Source: Cephalotrichum gorgonifer
Taxonomy: Eukaryota; Ascomycota; Sordariomycetes; Microascales; Microascaceae
DNA: 64,000 nt
Assembly (NCBI GenBank): GCA_900312665.1
Contig: ONZQ02000002.1
Location: forward strand, 2,184,985-2,248,984
Reading direction: 5' to 3'
Position 1 is the stretch's first letter. The number at the start of each line of letters is the position of its first letter. The position numbers and the translations under genes are program-made. The notes beneath the pieces are model-generated. The model saw only the letters and a program-made list of their open reading frames with translations. It was not told the origin of the DNA and ran no database searches. Of the stretch, positions 44,635-56,197 are shown piece by piece.

Positions 44635-45987
44635 ATGATGGTAAATACCTCGCTTTGCCTGGGGCTTCTAGGCCTTGCTTCTCCTGGCGCCCTTGGAGCC
44701 CCTCTTGGCGCCTATAATGTGGATGCCAACTCCGTCTCCGTGTCCGGTCTCTCTAGCGGTGGATTTATGTCGGCCCATCTTGGCATCGCGTATTCTGATA
44801 CTTTCAAGACGGGCTTCGGGGTATTCGCGGGCGGACCGTATGACTGTGCCCGTAACCAGTTGGTACGAGCAGCAGCTTTTTTTTTTCAGTCTTTTTGCCT
44901 CTTTTCTTTCTTTTATAACCGCTTCATTTTTATCCGCCGTGGGCTGCTGAGACTGATCTTTTTTTTCTCTCGCGTAGTACGGCTACCTCTCGTGCATGTC
45001 CAACCTCTTCCCACTCATCAGCGTCCCGACAGCCAACATGAAGGCTTGGAGCGGCACCAAGATCGACAGCGTCTCCAACTTCAAGAGCCGCCGGGTCTAC
45101 ATGCAGGTCGGATCGGCCGACACCACCGTGGGGCCCAACGTCATGAGCCAGCTCCGGACCCAGCTGTCGGGCTTCGTCGACTCCTCCAAGGTCGCGTACG
45201 TGACCACCCAGGGCGCCGCCCACGTCTTCCCCACCGACTTTGACGGCCCGGGAAACAACGCATGCGGCAGCTCGTCGTCGCCCTACATCGCCAACTGCGC
45301 GTACGACGGCGCCGGCGCGGTTCTTAAGCAGATGTACGGCCCGCTGGCGGCCCGTAACGCCGGGGCGCCTACGGGGTCCGTAGTGTCGTTCGACCAGACG
45401 GGAAAGTACGGCGCGGGGGGGATGGACGGCACGGGGTACTTGTATGTGCCTGCAGCCTGCAGGGACGGCTCGACGGTGTGTAAGCTGCACGTCGCCCTGC
45501 ACGGGTGCTCGCAGAGCAAGGGCCATATCGGGACCAAGTTCGTCGAGAACTCCGGCTACAACAAATGGGCAGGTAAGAGGTGACACAAAAAACGCTCCCC
45601 CATCCCTCCTCCGCCCGCCTTTTTTTCTTTCTTTTTCCTCCTCTTTCGAGCATTGAGCTAAGGTTGTAAAATTTCGGTCTTTCTCTTCTAGACACGAATA
45701 ACATCATCATCCTCTACCCCCAAGCAACAGTTGACCTCACGCTTCACCTCGTCTGGTCTCTCAACTGGCTCCCGAACCCGAATGGTTGCTGGGACTGGAT
45801 AGGCTGGTATGGAGCCAATGCTGACCAGAAAGGAGGTTAGTACACCCGAGGATTTTGTCCCCTCTTTATTTTGTGTGTGCCGTTAGTGGACAAGGTGGCT
45901 AATAATCTCCTTTCGATCTCTTTATTAATTGTAGGAGCCCAAATGGTCGCCATCGTCAACCAGGTGAACCAGATCCTCAGCGGGTAG
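44635..45987 (+). CDS. Extracellular polyhydroxybutyrate (PHB) depolymerase
   Basis: Predicted 339-residue secreted alpha/beta hydrolase that cleaves extracellular PHB or related polyesters. Exons: 44635-44862, 44978-45572, 45692-45835 and 45935-45987. The signal peptide lies in residues 1-21 (LCLGLLGLASPGALG). The lipase box GLSSG near the mature N-terminus gives Ser40. VGSADTTVG gives Asp124 and AAHVFPTDF gives His158. This order and spacing match the circularly permuted Penicillium funiculosum enzyme (Ser39, Asp121, His155, from memory). YVPAACRDG, CKLHVALHGCSQSK and PNGCWDWIGWYG are also typical of the family. Several Cys suggest disulfides. A second ATG follows the first directly; either could be used. 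A relative within the same esterase fold remains possible. Confidence 0.88.
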
Positions 45988-46990
45988 GGTAAGATTTTAA
46001 GCCAGTGAGTATGAGGTAAGGGCTTCCGAGCGCTGTTTCACAGGCATATGAGAACGCTACTTGTACTGTCAGACCTTGCTACGGTTTTGGCTTGGACCTC
46101 GGACGGGGTGACTTTTTCGGGTGACAAAGGAAGAGGCGTAGTTAATAGTGGAGAGCGCTGAGAAGCTGAAGCTTGTCGGGACAAACACGTCTCATTGAAG
46201 GGATATTAGTACACAAGTATGGTGCTCACTCACCGTCACACCGAAAGAAAAACAATACAGAAACAAGTCCGTTTCCTTGCTAATTACCGGCTTCCACACC
46301 GAGGCTTCTCTCTCCATTTCTTGTCTCGGATGGGGCATCTTACACTCGCTCGCACAAGTCAAGAAGCACATCTATTACGGGGTATCCATAATAATACATG
46401 CACTCACTCTATTACATGTATTAACACCCGACAGACCGTTTTCCAGGGTTACGCTCAGGCGGCCCCCACTCTCCCTCTCCCACCCCACCTCCACCCGGAC
46501 CCGGACCCCAAAACCCGTTTTATTCCCTACCCCCGTTCCATGGTTGTGGCTCTCCCGCTGCCCACCAATCTTCGTAAAGGTACAAGTAATACCATGCACA
46601 GCCAAGAAATAATACTCGTTCCAACTACCTAGCATGGAATAGGTACTCGTACTACGAAGCCCATGCGTAGCAGAGTGTTATCTTGGTTCTTCTTGGGTGG
46701 TGCTGGCGCGTGTTATTACTTGGTCAGGTGGGGTGTACCTGTATTAACTATCTATCGGCGATCTACGAGGGCGAGTAGACGCGCCATTATTCAATCGGAG
46801 GAATCCTACTACTTCCACGTATAATGGTATATAGTATAATACACAATCTAAGTGTACGCTCGTACCGTGAATAGGGTACTCATACTCGTGCTCGTACTCC
46901 TCGTAATACTTCTCCCCCCCCTTGTAATTTTTCAGCTCCTGGCTCTCAGCACGGGCTGTGTCTTGGTCTCAGCTCTATGTATAAGTATCG

Positions 46991-47155
46991 TTTTAAGTAA
47001 TACTTCAATTTGTCTGCAAGGAAAGAGCCAACCTGGGTGTTGTACAAGTAATACCCCACTTCGTCTGCAAGGAAGGAGCTAGCTACCGGCCAACCCATAT
47101 CATTTGTACAAGCAATGCCCCACTCTGTCTGCAAGGAAGGAGTTACCGGCCAACC
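46991..47155. repeat. Three degenerate copies of a ~64-bp tandem repeat
   Basis: Two copies start with TGTACAAG at 47041 and 47105 (period 64 bp) and share GTCTGCAAGGAAGGAG and ACCGGCCAACC. A more diverged copy lies just upstream, with GTCTGCAAGGAAAGAGCC at about 47012-47029. No coding frame is maintained. Confidence 0.85.
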
Positions 47156-47787
47156 ACCGCCTGCCTCTTGCACTTCTACTTGTTGCGATTTCGAGCCCGA
47201 TCCGCCTTACAAGGATCCGTCCTCCGTATCGTGCTTGTCTTTTATTTCCTCGTACACGCCCGCCGGACGATGTCCGTTTCGCCGCCCGCCCGCATTAACC
47301 AACTCACTCGTTCACCCACGATACAGCTTCCTCGCCATTCAGGTTGCCAGCGGGGGAACTTCGCATGAGCTGCCCTGCTTTTTCTTGTATATCCCTCAAT
47401 CCCGCATCTGCGAGTATGGCCTACTTGTTAGGCCCTGCAGCCCGCCTGCAGATCCCAAAATGCCAACACAGCATTTTACCCACCGGAATCCGTAAGTCAC
47501 TCCGGGAGGATTTCTGTACGAGTACGAGAACGAGGTACTTGAGGGTAGGGTGCCACTCCTCGTGATCGATCTCGCCTGTCGCCTCTGAGCCCCCCCCTGG
47601 CTGCCTTTTGGCTGCCGATTCCCCTTTTCTTTCTTTCTTTTTCCCTCAAGCCATTGCGCGACACGGGGAAGAACAAGGAGCCAAGGGTCAAGGGTCAAGC
47701 TGCGCCCATCGCCCGATCTCGGCCAAATGGAAATGGGAGGTGCGAGCGGAGCTTGGCGGCTGAAAGGTACTACGTGTACCATCTTTT

Positions 47788-47822
47788 GTTTCTTGTTTCT
47801 CGTTTCTCGTTTCTCGTTTCTT
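47788..47822 (+). repeat. (GTTTCTY)5 heptamer array
   Basis: Five tandem 7-bp units GTTTCTT/GTTTCTC in non-coding sequence. Confidence 0.9.
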
Positions 47823-49108
47823 GTTGCTGGCTTGCTTGTTGCCCGTTGGCTGAAATTTCTCAAGCGACGAAGAGGGGCGTTTCTTGTAAGGTGCGGTATG
47901 ATAATACCGTTACTTGTACTTTCTCCCCCTGGTCTAATATTCCCGCTCTTCCTTTTTCGTCATGGCCCTCCCCCCTTCTCTCCTTCGAGGTCCTTCTGGA
48001 CCCCTTCTGGCCTTCCCCGCTATGACCTCTACCCCCGGCCTTGCCCCCATCCTACGTGGCCATAGCCAACCGTGCCTATCTCGCTGACTTACACAACTCC
48101 CCCCTTCATCTCCATCCTCCCCCCACGTCCGAAGGGGGCTGAAGGTCTTATCTACGAGCAGTGGCTCGGGACGACTCATCAGGATGCGCCTTGAATCAAT
48201 AGCCTCTTCAAGCGTGCATTCGAGTCCGCGGATGCAACGCCAGGATGCAACGACTCCATGGTCCGGTCGGGATGTGCAGCTGTGACCGCTGGGATATGGA
48301 GACTAGGGAGTCGCCGACTTAGACGACATCACGACTCTGCCAGGTCATTTTATCCTTCATCGGAAGCGGTCCGGCCGATCCGATTCGAGCCTCGTCTTGC
48401 TTGCCAACCTTGGCCTGCGACGCCCCCTCGCTTGACCTGCATGGTGGCGGCGCACCAGTCCTTCATCCCTTCGAGTCCACACCGCACCGTCCCTACGAGC
48501 GCGAGCACGAGTACACACATACACACATACTCGGGCCTACAGATACGCACTAACCCCTCCCTACTACCTAGCGCTTGCCCGATATGCGGGTAAAACGGAC
48601 TCCCAATGCCCCAAGCTACAACGCACCGACATCCGTACCTAGCAATATGTAATGATACTGTCCCTATTGGTTCTTGTCTCATGCCCTCACAGCGCAGCCT
48701 CCCCCTCCAATCTAGGAAACCTCGCACCCCCCCCCCCCTTCCTCCTCCCAAGGAAAAAAAACACCCCCTGCCTTCCCCCTCCTCCTCTTGAACCTCGCCC
48801 TACCTTGCTCCTTCGTAGAGGGAAGTGTTAAGTACCCTGTGCTCTGCTCTTATTCCTCGAGGGCAATGGAAGAGATGGAATCGTCATCCCTGCATACTTA
48901 TACGGAACCCCCAGCCGTCAGCCGTCAATATAAGCTTGGTTCCGTTGTGTCGGTATATATCTCAGCCCTATTCCGTGACGCTTCACCTATTGCTAGTGTC
49001 GGGCCCGCGCATCTCTTCTTTTCTTACACGCATATGCACTCCATGATATATGGCAGAGTTCCCTTCCCACACGCCGGTTGCTATCGCCACTGAGTGCCAC
49101 CCGCCACC

Positions 49109-52100
49109 ATGTTGACGCCCCTACCCCCAAGCCCGGCCTGCAGCCCCCCTCCGGAGACTTTAAACGGCGTCTCAAAGGGAAGCCGCATCGTCGCTCCAGG
49201 ACTATACGGCTTTCACGAACCCCCGAGCGGCCTTCAGACCCCAGAATACCATGACTTCACCACCCGCATAGAGGAAGATGGCGGGGATGATGATGCCTCC
49301 TCGAAGGGCTACGGAATATCATCTACGAATACTACGACAACGGGGGATGATAGCGAGTCTCAGGATCAGCAAGCCAGGAGTACTTCCAATTCCCGGAGAC
49401 CCCCCGGAGCCCAGACCAGCGCCGCCTTCCCGCGGATATCGAAGCCGGTCGAGCTAATGAGGGACAGCTACGACTACGTCATCGTCGGCTCAGGGTACGG
49501 CGGCGCCGTGGCCGCATCCCGGCTTGCGCGGTCCCTCGGGAGAGATGGGAGGGCTTCCGTGTGTGTTCTAGAGCGCGGGAGGGAGAGGTGGCCGGGGGAG
49601 TACCCAACGAGTACGGCGGATGCGCTCAAGAACCTACATGTCTCGGGCGAGTTTGCGCCGGGGGCCATCCCCGGTGTTCCCGTGGATGGGGGTGATCCGG
49701 AGGGGATGTACCATCTGGTATTTGGGAAAGGGATGAGTGCCGTTGTCGGGAACGGTGAGTTTTTTCCCCTTTTTCGGTTAGAAGCGCTGGAGGGTGTTAG
49801 TGATGGTAGCTTATTTTGTGCGGGTAGGCTTGGGCGGGACGAGCTTGATGAACGCGAACGTCTTCCTAAGGGCTGACGAGGGAACGCTGCGGTCTGCTCC
49901 GTGGCCCGAGGAGATCCGGAGAGATCCCCAAGTGCTAGAACCATGTAGGATCCCTACTTCCGCGAACTCAACTCTCCCAGCTATGTAGCCGACATCATTA
50001 ACCGTCGAGCTATTCTACCAGACTACAAGAAGGCTGAAGAGGTCCTCGAACCAACCGCCTACCCAGCCGACTGGCCCCAGCTCCCAAAGGTCGACCTCCT
50101 CGAACGCCAGGCCTCGGCCCTAGGCATGAGCTCCAACTTCCGACTCGTCCCCCAGACGACGCGCTTCTCCGCCGGCCCCAACAGCTGCGGCGTCGACATG
50201 GGGCGCTCGTCGCTGGCGGGCCAGGACGCGACGGGCGTAAACGACGGCTCCAAGACCACCACTCTCGCGACATACCTCGCCGACACGTGGAATTGGGGCG
50301 CCGAGATGTTCTGTGGGTGCGAGGTCCAGTACGTGCGCGAGTGCGAGGTCGAGGCCGGCGCGACCGACGGGGGTTACCGGATCTACTTTGCATGGCACGG
50401 GCGCGGGAGAGGCCTGTTCCGGGAACAGTTCAGGCGGGACCTGATGTCGGTGCGCGCGAGGAGGTGCGTCTTCCTGGGGGCCGGGAGCATCGGGACGACG
50501 GAGATCCTGCTGAGGAGCAGGGCCATGGGGCTGGGTGTTTGCGATAGGGTCGGGAAGGGGATGAGCGGGAACGGTGACATGTTGGCCTTTGGGTGGGTGT
50601 CTCCCTCTCCCCTAATCCATTCGATTCTTTCCTGGGTGAGGAGGATCCCATGAGCTAAACGATGCGGACCCGCCCCTATAGGTATAACACCGACTACGAG
50701 GCCAATGCTATAGGAAAGGAGTTCCCTGGTCCATATAACCCCACCGGCCCCACCATCAACTCCATGATCGACAACCGCCGCGGTCATGACGACCCCCTGG
50801 ACGGCTACGTGATCCAGGAGGGCGCCGTCCCGGCCGCGCTGGCCCCATTCCTGCAGGCAGTTCTCGAGGCCATGCCGGGGAGCGTGCGGCCCCCCGGCGG
50901 GGGTCTACTCGAGAAGGTGAGGTCCAGCATGGCGAGGCTGGGGAGCTTCGTCCTCGGGCCGTACTTCCGACGGGGCGCCCTGGACAAGACGCAGGTGTAC
51001 CTCGTAATGAGCCACGATAGTAAGTTTGCATATACCTCCTCACTTTACCATTACTCCCGGCCCTCAGAAAGGAAAACGGGTGGGTGGATAGCTGATGACT
51101 TACACGTGGTTTATTAGGCGGCCGGGCTGTATTGACTCTAAAGGACGATAAGCCCGTCCTCGAGCTCAGGGGCGTCGAGCGGGGCGGCCACATGGAGAAG
51201 ATTAATGGTATTCTCGAGGAGGCCACGCTGAAGGTCGGGGGAACGTTTGTGCAGAATCCGTTTTACGCCCTGATGGGGAAGCAGCAGGTTACTGTCCATC
51301 CCATAGGGTAAGTGCTGACCCTTTCATATCGCTCTCCCTGAACCCCCCTCCCCTTTCCCCCTTCCCAAAGAGCCGGCTTCCCCATCTAACTCCCTTCTCT
51401 GTAGCGGCGCCTGCATGGCTAGCGACAATACTGGCGCCACGGGTGTCACGAACCACATGGGCGAGGTATTCAGGGGCCCGGGAAGCTCGACGCACGCGGG
51501 CCTCATGGTGATGGACGGTGCTCTCGTCCCGGCCTCGCTGGGCGTAAACCCCTTTGCCACCATCACGGCGCTCGCCGAGCGCAACGTCGACCTCTACGCG
51601 CGCAAGCACTCCCTCATCATCCAGGACGAGAAGAACGCCGTCTTGGATCTCTTCGGGGACCCCGCCCACCCGTACGTCCCCACGGTTCCCGGACAGGAGG
51701 AGCGTACGGAAGAGGGGAGCGTGGGCGAGGTCGCGGCGGTTATATCCCGTGCCGAGGCGGTGCGGGCGGCCGGGGTGGGCTTCACGGAGGTCATGGCGGG
51801 ACACGTCCAAGTGCACCCCGACCACGACGGCGTCCTGGTACCGGACTGGAAGGGAGGCTACGAGGGTCCGCACAGGATAGTGAAGGCCCCAGGCTCGGAG
51901 GCGCGCCTATTCCTCAGCGTGCAGGCCTTCGACACCAGGGCCTTGGTGAACGGGGCCGAGCACGCGGCCGTCCTCACGGGGACCTTCGTCTGCCCCGGGT
52001 TACGAGGATCGCCCTTTACGGTGAGGCGGGGGGAGTTCAACCTCCTGGTCAAGGATGGGGACGTCCAGGGGACCCGGAAGATGCGGTACGACTTCGATAT

Positions 52101-53817
52101 GCGCGGCGGGGATGGGGAGCTGCTCCACTTCCACGGGTACAAGACTATCGACTCGTCCGTCGCCTTCTCCCCTAGGGGGTTCTGGGGAGCTACGAGCACC
52201 CTATACGTGGCCATCACTCGGCCACGCGGCGGCGGCGGCGGCCCGAACCGGACTGCACCTAAAGGAGGCGACCTAGTGGCGAGGGGTATACTCCGCCTCA
52301 ATCCTGGCGACTTCGGCACCCAGCTCCGGACCCTCGCCGCCACAGGCTCCAGCTTCCTCAAGAGAGCGTGGAGCCTAGGCAGTTTCGCGCAATACTTCGT
52401 CAGCGCAAGCCTCCCTCTCCTCCTCGGCTCCTTCGCGCCGCTCCAGTACGCACCCGCGACGTACGGCGGCCTCGTGAACGACACGACGCCGTCGGCTTCC
52501 TACGTTATCGCGGCGGACGACGGCGTCCGGACGCGCATGCACATGTGGGAGCCCACCAACGCCTCCGTCCCCGCGCGGAACATCCTGCTCGTGCCGGGGG
52601 CGGCGGTCGACCAGGGCATCTTTGCGCTCCCGACCGTGCGGCACAATCTCGTGGACCACCTCCGCCGCGCCGGCTACCGCGTCTTCATCTCGCTCCACCG
52701 GATAACGAGCGTTATGGCGGCGCGGGAGGGCTACACGACCTTTGACGCGCGGCTCGACATCCGCGCCGACCTGTCGCTCATTCGTTCACGCTTCCCAGAC
52801 GAGGAGGCCGCGGGAGGGGGGAACAGGGTCTACGTGATGGCCCACTGCATGGGCAGCGTGGCGTTTGCGGCGGGGATGCTCGACGGGTCGGTCCCCGCGG
52901 CGTGGGTGTCGGGTGTGTCGGCGTCACAGGTGTTCATGAACCCCGTCTGGAGCCCGGACAACATGGCCAAGGCGGAGGCCGGACCCGTGCCGTTGAACGA
53001 GCTGTACCGGCTCCTCTCGGGGGAGTGGTTCGGCCTGTCGACGGGGAGGGAGGACACGCTCTTGGAGAAGGCGATGAACCAGCTTCTGAGGTTCTATCCG
53101 GTGTCCAGGGGGGAGGTTTGCAGAAGTGCGAGCTGTCACCGGTGTTCGCTCGTCTTCAGCCGGTAAGTGCTTCGTTTCCCCTTCATTTTTTATTCTTTTT
53201 AACAATATACCCTCTGTCACTCTTACCCCTTTTCAAAGACAGACAAGAAAAAGAAAGATTCTCACTAACAAACACCTCTCTCTCCTAGCTGCTGGAACCA
53301 CCGGAACCTAAACGAAGCAACCCACAGATACGTAGACCGCCTCTTCGACGGCGTGAGCATGGCCACCCTCGGCCTCCTCATGCGCCAGGGCGCGGCGGGC
53401 CACGTCATGGACAACGATTCCCGGCCCCTCGACACGCCCGAGAACGTGCAGAGACTACGGGGTATCCCGTTCCTGCTGTTCGTCGGCGCCGACAATGCCG
53501 TGCTATCTCCCGAAGCCACGGCGCGGACTTTCTCCGCTCTGCGGGAGGCCTTTGGGTCGGGTGGCGCGGCAGATGGCGGGAAGGGAGGAGGAGGGGGGAG
53601 GGAGGTGTTCGTGGGCGACGGCGGGGACGGCGCGGAGGTGCTGTATCAGAGGAGAGTCATACCTGGCTACGGACACCTCGACGGCTTCATCGGGCGGGAC
53701 GCCTGGAAGGTCGTGTACCCCATGCTCCGAGAGGAGGCCGACAGGGTAGTCAGGGGGGCCGGGTACCGATTCGTGGAGCCACGGGATAGGTTCTCGAGTA
53801 TGGCGGCCGACGGGTGA
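49109..53817 (+). CDS. GMC oxidoreductase (cholesterol-oxidase-like) fused to alpha/beta hydrolase
   Basis: Predicted 1382-residue two-enzyme protein. Exons: 49109-49754, 49828-49944, 50022-50592, 50682-51019, 51118-51307, 51405-53162 and 53289-53817. The first ~115 residues are low-complexity. The GMC half has the FAD-binding YVIVGSGYGG (glycines 127, 129, 132). It continues with LGGTSLMNANVFLR, GVNDGSKTTTLATYLAD and the C-terminal HPIGGACMASDNTG and LGVNPFATITALAERN, as in flavin sterol/alcohol oxidases. A beta-rich linker (about 700-960) follows. The hydrolase half has the nucleophile elbow AHCMGS (Cys1102 where most relatives have Ser), GADNAVLSP (Asp1275) and PGYGHLDGF (His1336). Such fusions occur in actinobacteria and fungi, annotated as GMC or cholesterol oxidase. 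No signal peptide is seen. The least certain intron is 49945-50021 (donor GTAGGA), chosen because it restores PYYKKAEEVLEP. Substrate is unknown. Confidence 0.88.
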
Positions 53818-54088
53818 GATTCGGTGTCATGTGATCTTTGCGAGGTTTTCTTTTTCTTTGCCGTTTGGATACCATGTTGAGTGTCTGTTTTTCTCTTCTC
53901 GTTTGGATATCATGTCGGGTTATGGTTGGAGTCTTGGGTATACTTCTTCCTTGCTGTTGGAGTGTTCGTGTCTAAATGAAATTTATATCCGCTACGGTAG
54001 ACCAGGGCTGACCCCTCCTCATCTTTGTCTATCTCCCCCGTATCCTCTAAATTATCCGTATTATCCCTCTTGTGCCTCTATAATCCCG

Positions 54089-55268
54089 TTAAATATCTAG
54101 CATCCTCCCCTCGGAATCTATCCCCCCACGGAAGAGCTCCCCTATCACCCTCCCACCCCACACCGTCTCCCTCACGATCCCCTCCACATGCCTCGGCTCT
54201 ACTCTCCCATACCACACACCGCACCCCGCGAGCGGGTGCTTCCCCTCGCCCCCCCTAAGCCTCATGTGCGGCGGCACGTACACGATGACGTTCCCCGCGA
54301 ACTTGTGGCCCCCGATATGACTTATCCGCCCCACCCTCGACCTCACCTCTCCCTCCGCCCGTCGTCCTCCAGGCGCGTCCTCGGCGGCCGGGACGCCGTC
54401 CGACGCCAGCACCTCCTCGAACTTGGAGCTCAGCAGCGGGCCCATGACGCCGCACCGGACGTCGCGCCCGCCGTGGCCGCAGATCAGCACGACGACGTCG
54501 TCGAGTGGGACGGCGCCGGTCGCGACCGCGAGCGAGGGATCCAGCGTCAGCCGACGCCTGTCCTCCTCGGGAAGCGCGTCGTGCATTGGGTGAAGATCCT
54601 GCGGGAGGAGGTGGCCCTTTGCGAAGTCCGCGAGGGCGGAGGGGGTGGGAGGGAGGGAGGGGATGTACTTGAAGGACGGGAGGAGGTAGACGGCCGGGTC
54701 CGGGCCCGGCGAGGGGAAGGAGGACGCCAGGACGGAGACGTTGTGGTAGGGCTGTTTCGGTTTGGTTAGCTTCTTCTTTTTCGGGTAGAAGAGGAAACGG
54801 AAAGGTAATAACGCCCCCGATAAGACAAGACAATCAGGGGAAAAAAAAAAAAGATAAAAGAAAACTCACATCACAGAACTTGCCCCCGCGCCCAAACACC
54901 CCCTTCAACCCCCTCACCACGTCCCCCGCCGCGCCCTCCTCCTCCTCGACCCTGCTCGCCCAGTCGTCCTTCCCCGTGCACACGAGCACATGCTGCGCGT
55001 ACGGCACGAACGCGCCCCTCAGGTTTCCCTTGCGGTCGATCTCGAGGTCCCCCGGCGCCGGCTCGCATGCGCACTGAGGCTCGGGGCACTTATCCACGTG
55101 CGGGACGGGGTCTCTCCTCGGCGAGCGCGTCCTCTGGCTGCGGGCCGCCGTGGTGTGTATGTGCGTTGCCAGCGCTGTCGTTGTCGCCCGGGTCCCGTGC
55201 AGTATTGATCTCGAGACGCCGAGGCCTAGGCCGAGGGCCCTTAGGCGAGCTGGGAGTTTGGTGCTCAT
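54089..55268 (-). CDS. AIM32: AIM32/Apd1-type thioredoxin-like [2Fe-2S] protein
   Basis: Predicted 353-residue member of the sucrase/ferredoxin-like (Apd1/Aim32) family. Yeast Aim32 is a mitochondrial [2Fe-2S] redox protein. Exons (minus): 55268-54870 and 54751-54089, joined in phase 0 as GGKFCD-PYHNVS. The N-terminus is Arg/Ala/Thr-rich without acidic residues for about 50 positions, a probable mitochondrial presequence. The cluster ligands fit the family: Cys224 and Cys233 in ICGHGGRDVRCG (C-x8-C), and His278 and His282 in SHIGGHKFAGN (H-x3-H). Extra cysteines near residues 61-68 (CPEPQCAC) lie in the N-terminal part. It converges with the GMC/hydrolase gene 271 bp away. Confidence 0.88.
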
Positions 55269-56197
55269 GACTGGGGAAGTTTGAGCTTTGCTGTATTGAA
55301 ACCTCCTTCCGCGCGAACGACGGGGAGGTTATATGACAATAAGATTGTGAGGAGGAGAAAAGAGTCTATAGGTGTGTGTGTTCTTCTTCTCCTTCGTTCC
55401 GTCCTCTATAAAAAAAAAGGGAATGAAGAGCCCCGGAAGACAAGAAGCAAGTGATCAAACAAAGTAAGAACAGGTAACTGCGGTGCCTAGGCGACGAGGT
55501 GTATACGCGATTAGAAGTGATGGATATGACGACTTATACCTGTGGGCATGAGAGAGAGAGTCGGTAGTTAAGATTCAGAGTGAGAAGTGAGAGAGTGGAT
55601 CTAATAGTGAAAGTTTGAGTTCCGTGCCGCCTTTCATCCAGTAACAAGCTTGCAATTAGCGCCCCTGACACCGATCCCACACTCCGCTGCCCCGGTATAT
55701 CCGAGGCCGAAGCGCGCCTACGCTGCCGTCTTACCCATCGCACCTTCCAACCAAGTTATATATAATACCCATACAAAATACAAAGCACCTCCTCGGTCTC
55801 GCTATCCTTTATGTTTTGGTAGAAATGATCCCATTTATTCAACCTATAAATCTCCTCCTATCTACCTCTTGCCCAATCTTGGCCCAATCGGCCTCTACTT
55901 CTCTCCTCCTCTACCAACTTCATTCTAACAGAACCACAAACCCAGCTAAATCCCGTAGCCTATACTTGCAAAACCTCTTCCCCCTCAAACATGCCTGTAA
56001 AATGCCCAAAAAAAGAGAAAAAAAAGAGAGACAAAGCAAAAACGGTCTACCACCACCCTAGCCGTAAGCCCCGTGTAGCCAGAAGACAATAGCCGTCTTC
56101 TAGTCTATGTTATACCACGCCCACCTCTACCAATTCCTCGTGGAATCCAAGCTCTAGATAAATGACCTCTCTCCACCTCTTAAACCCCCACTTAGCC
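55269..56197. other. Intergenic, AIM32 promoter and AVT-like 3' flank
   Basis: About 930 bp with no gene seen. The part near 55640-56100 is C/T-rich and A/C-rich without structure that I recognise. Confidence 0.5.

Larger units (their letters stand above)
45988..49108. other. Gene-free 3.1-kb region with short tandem repeats
   Basis: No gene is supported. TACTCG-type motifs occur near 46606, 46640, 46870-46910, 47516-47535 and 48497-48515. Two tandem arrays are listed separately. The right end is the promoter side of the GMC/hydrolase fusion gene. Confidence 0.55.

Noticed and set aside
49945..50021. Reading 49945-50021 of the GMC gene as coding
   Set aside because: Continuing the exon 2 frame gives unrelated residues and shifts away from exon 3; splicing GTAGGA...CCAG restores a family-like PYYKKAEEVL.
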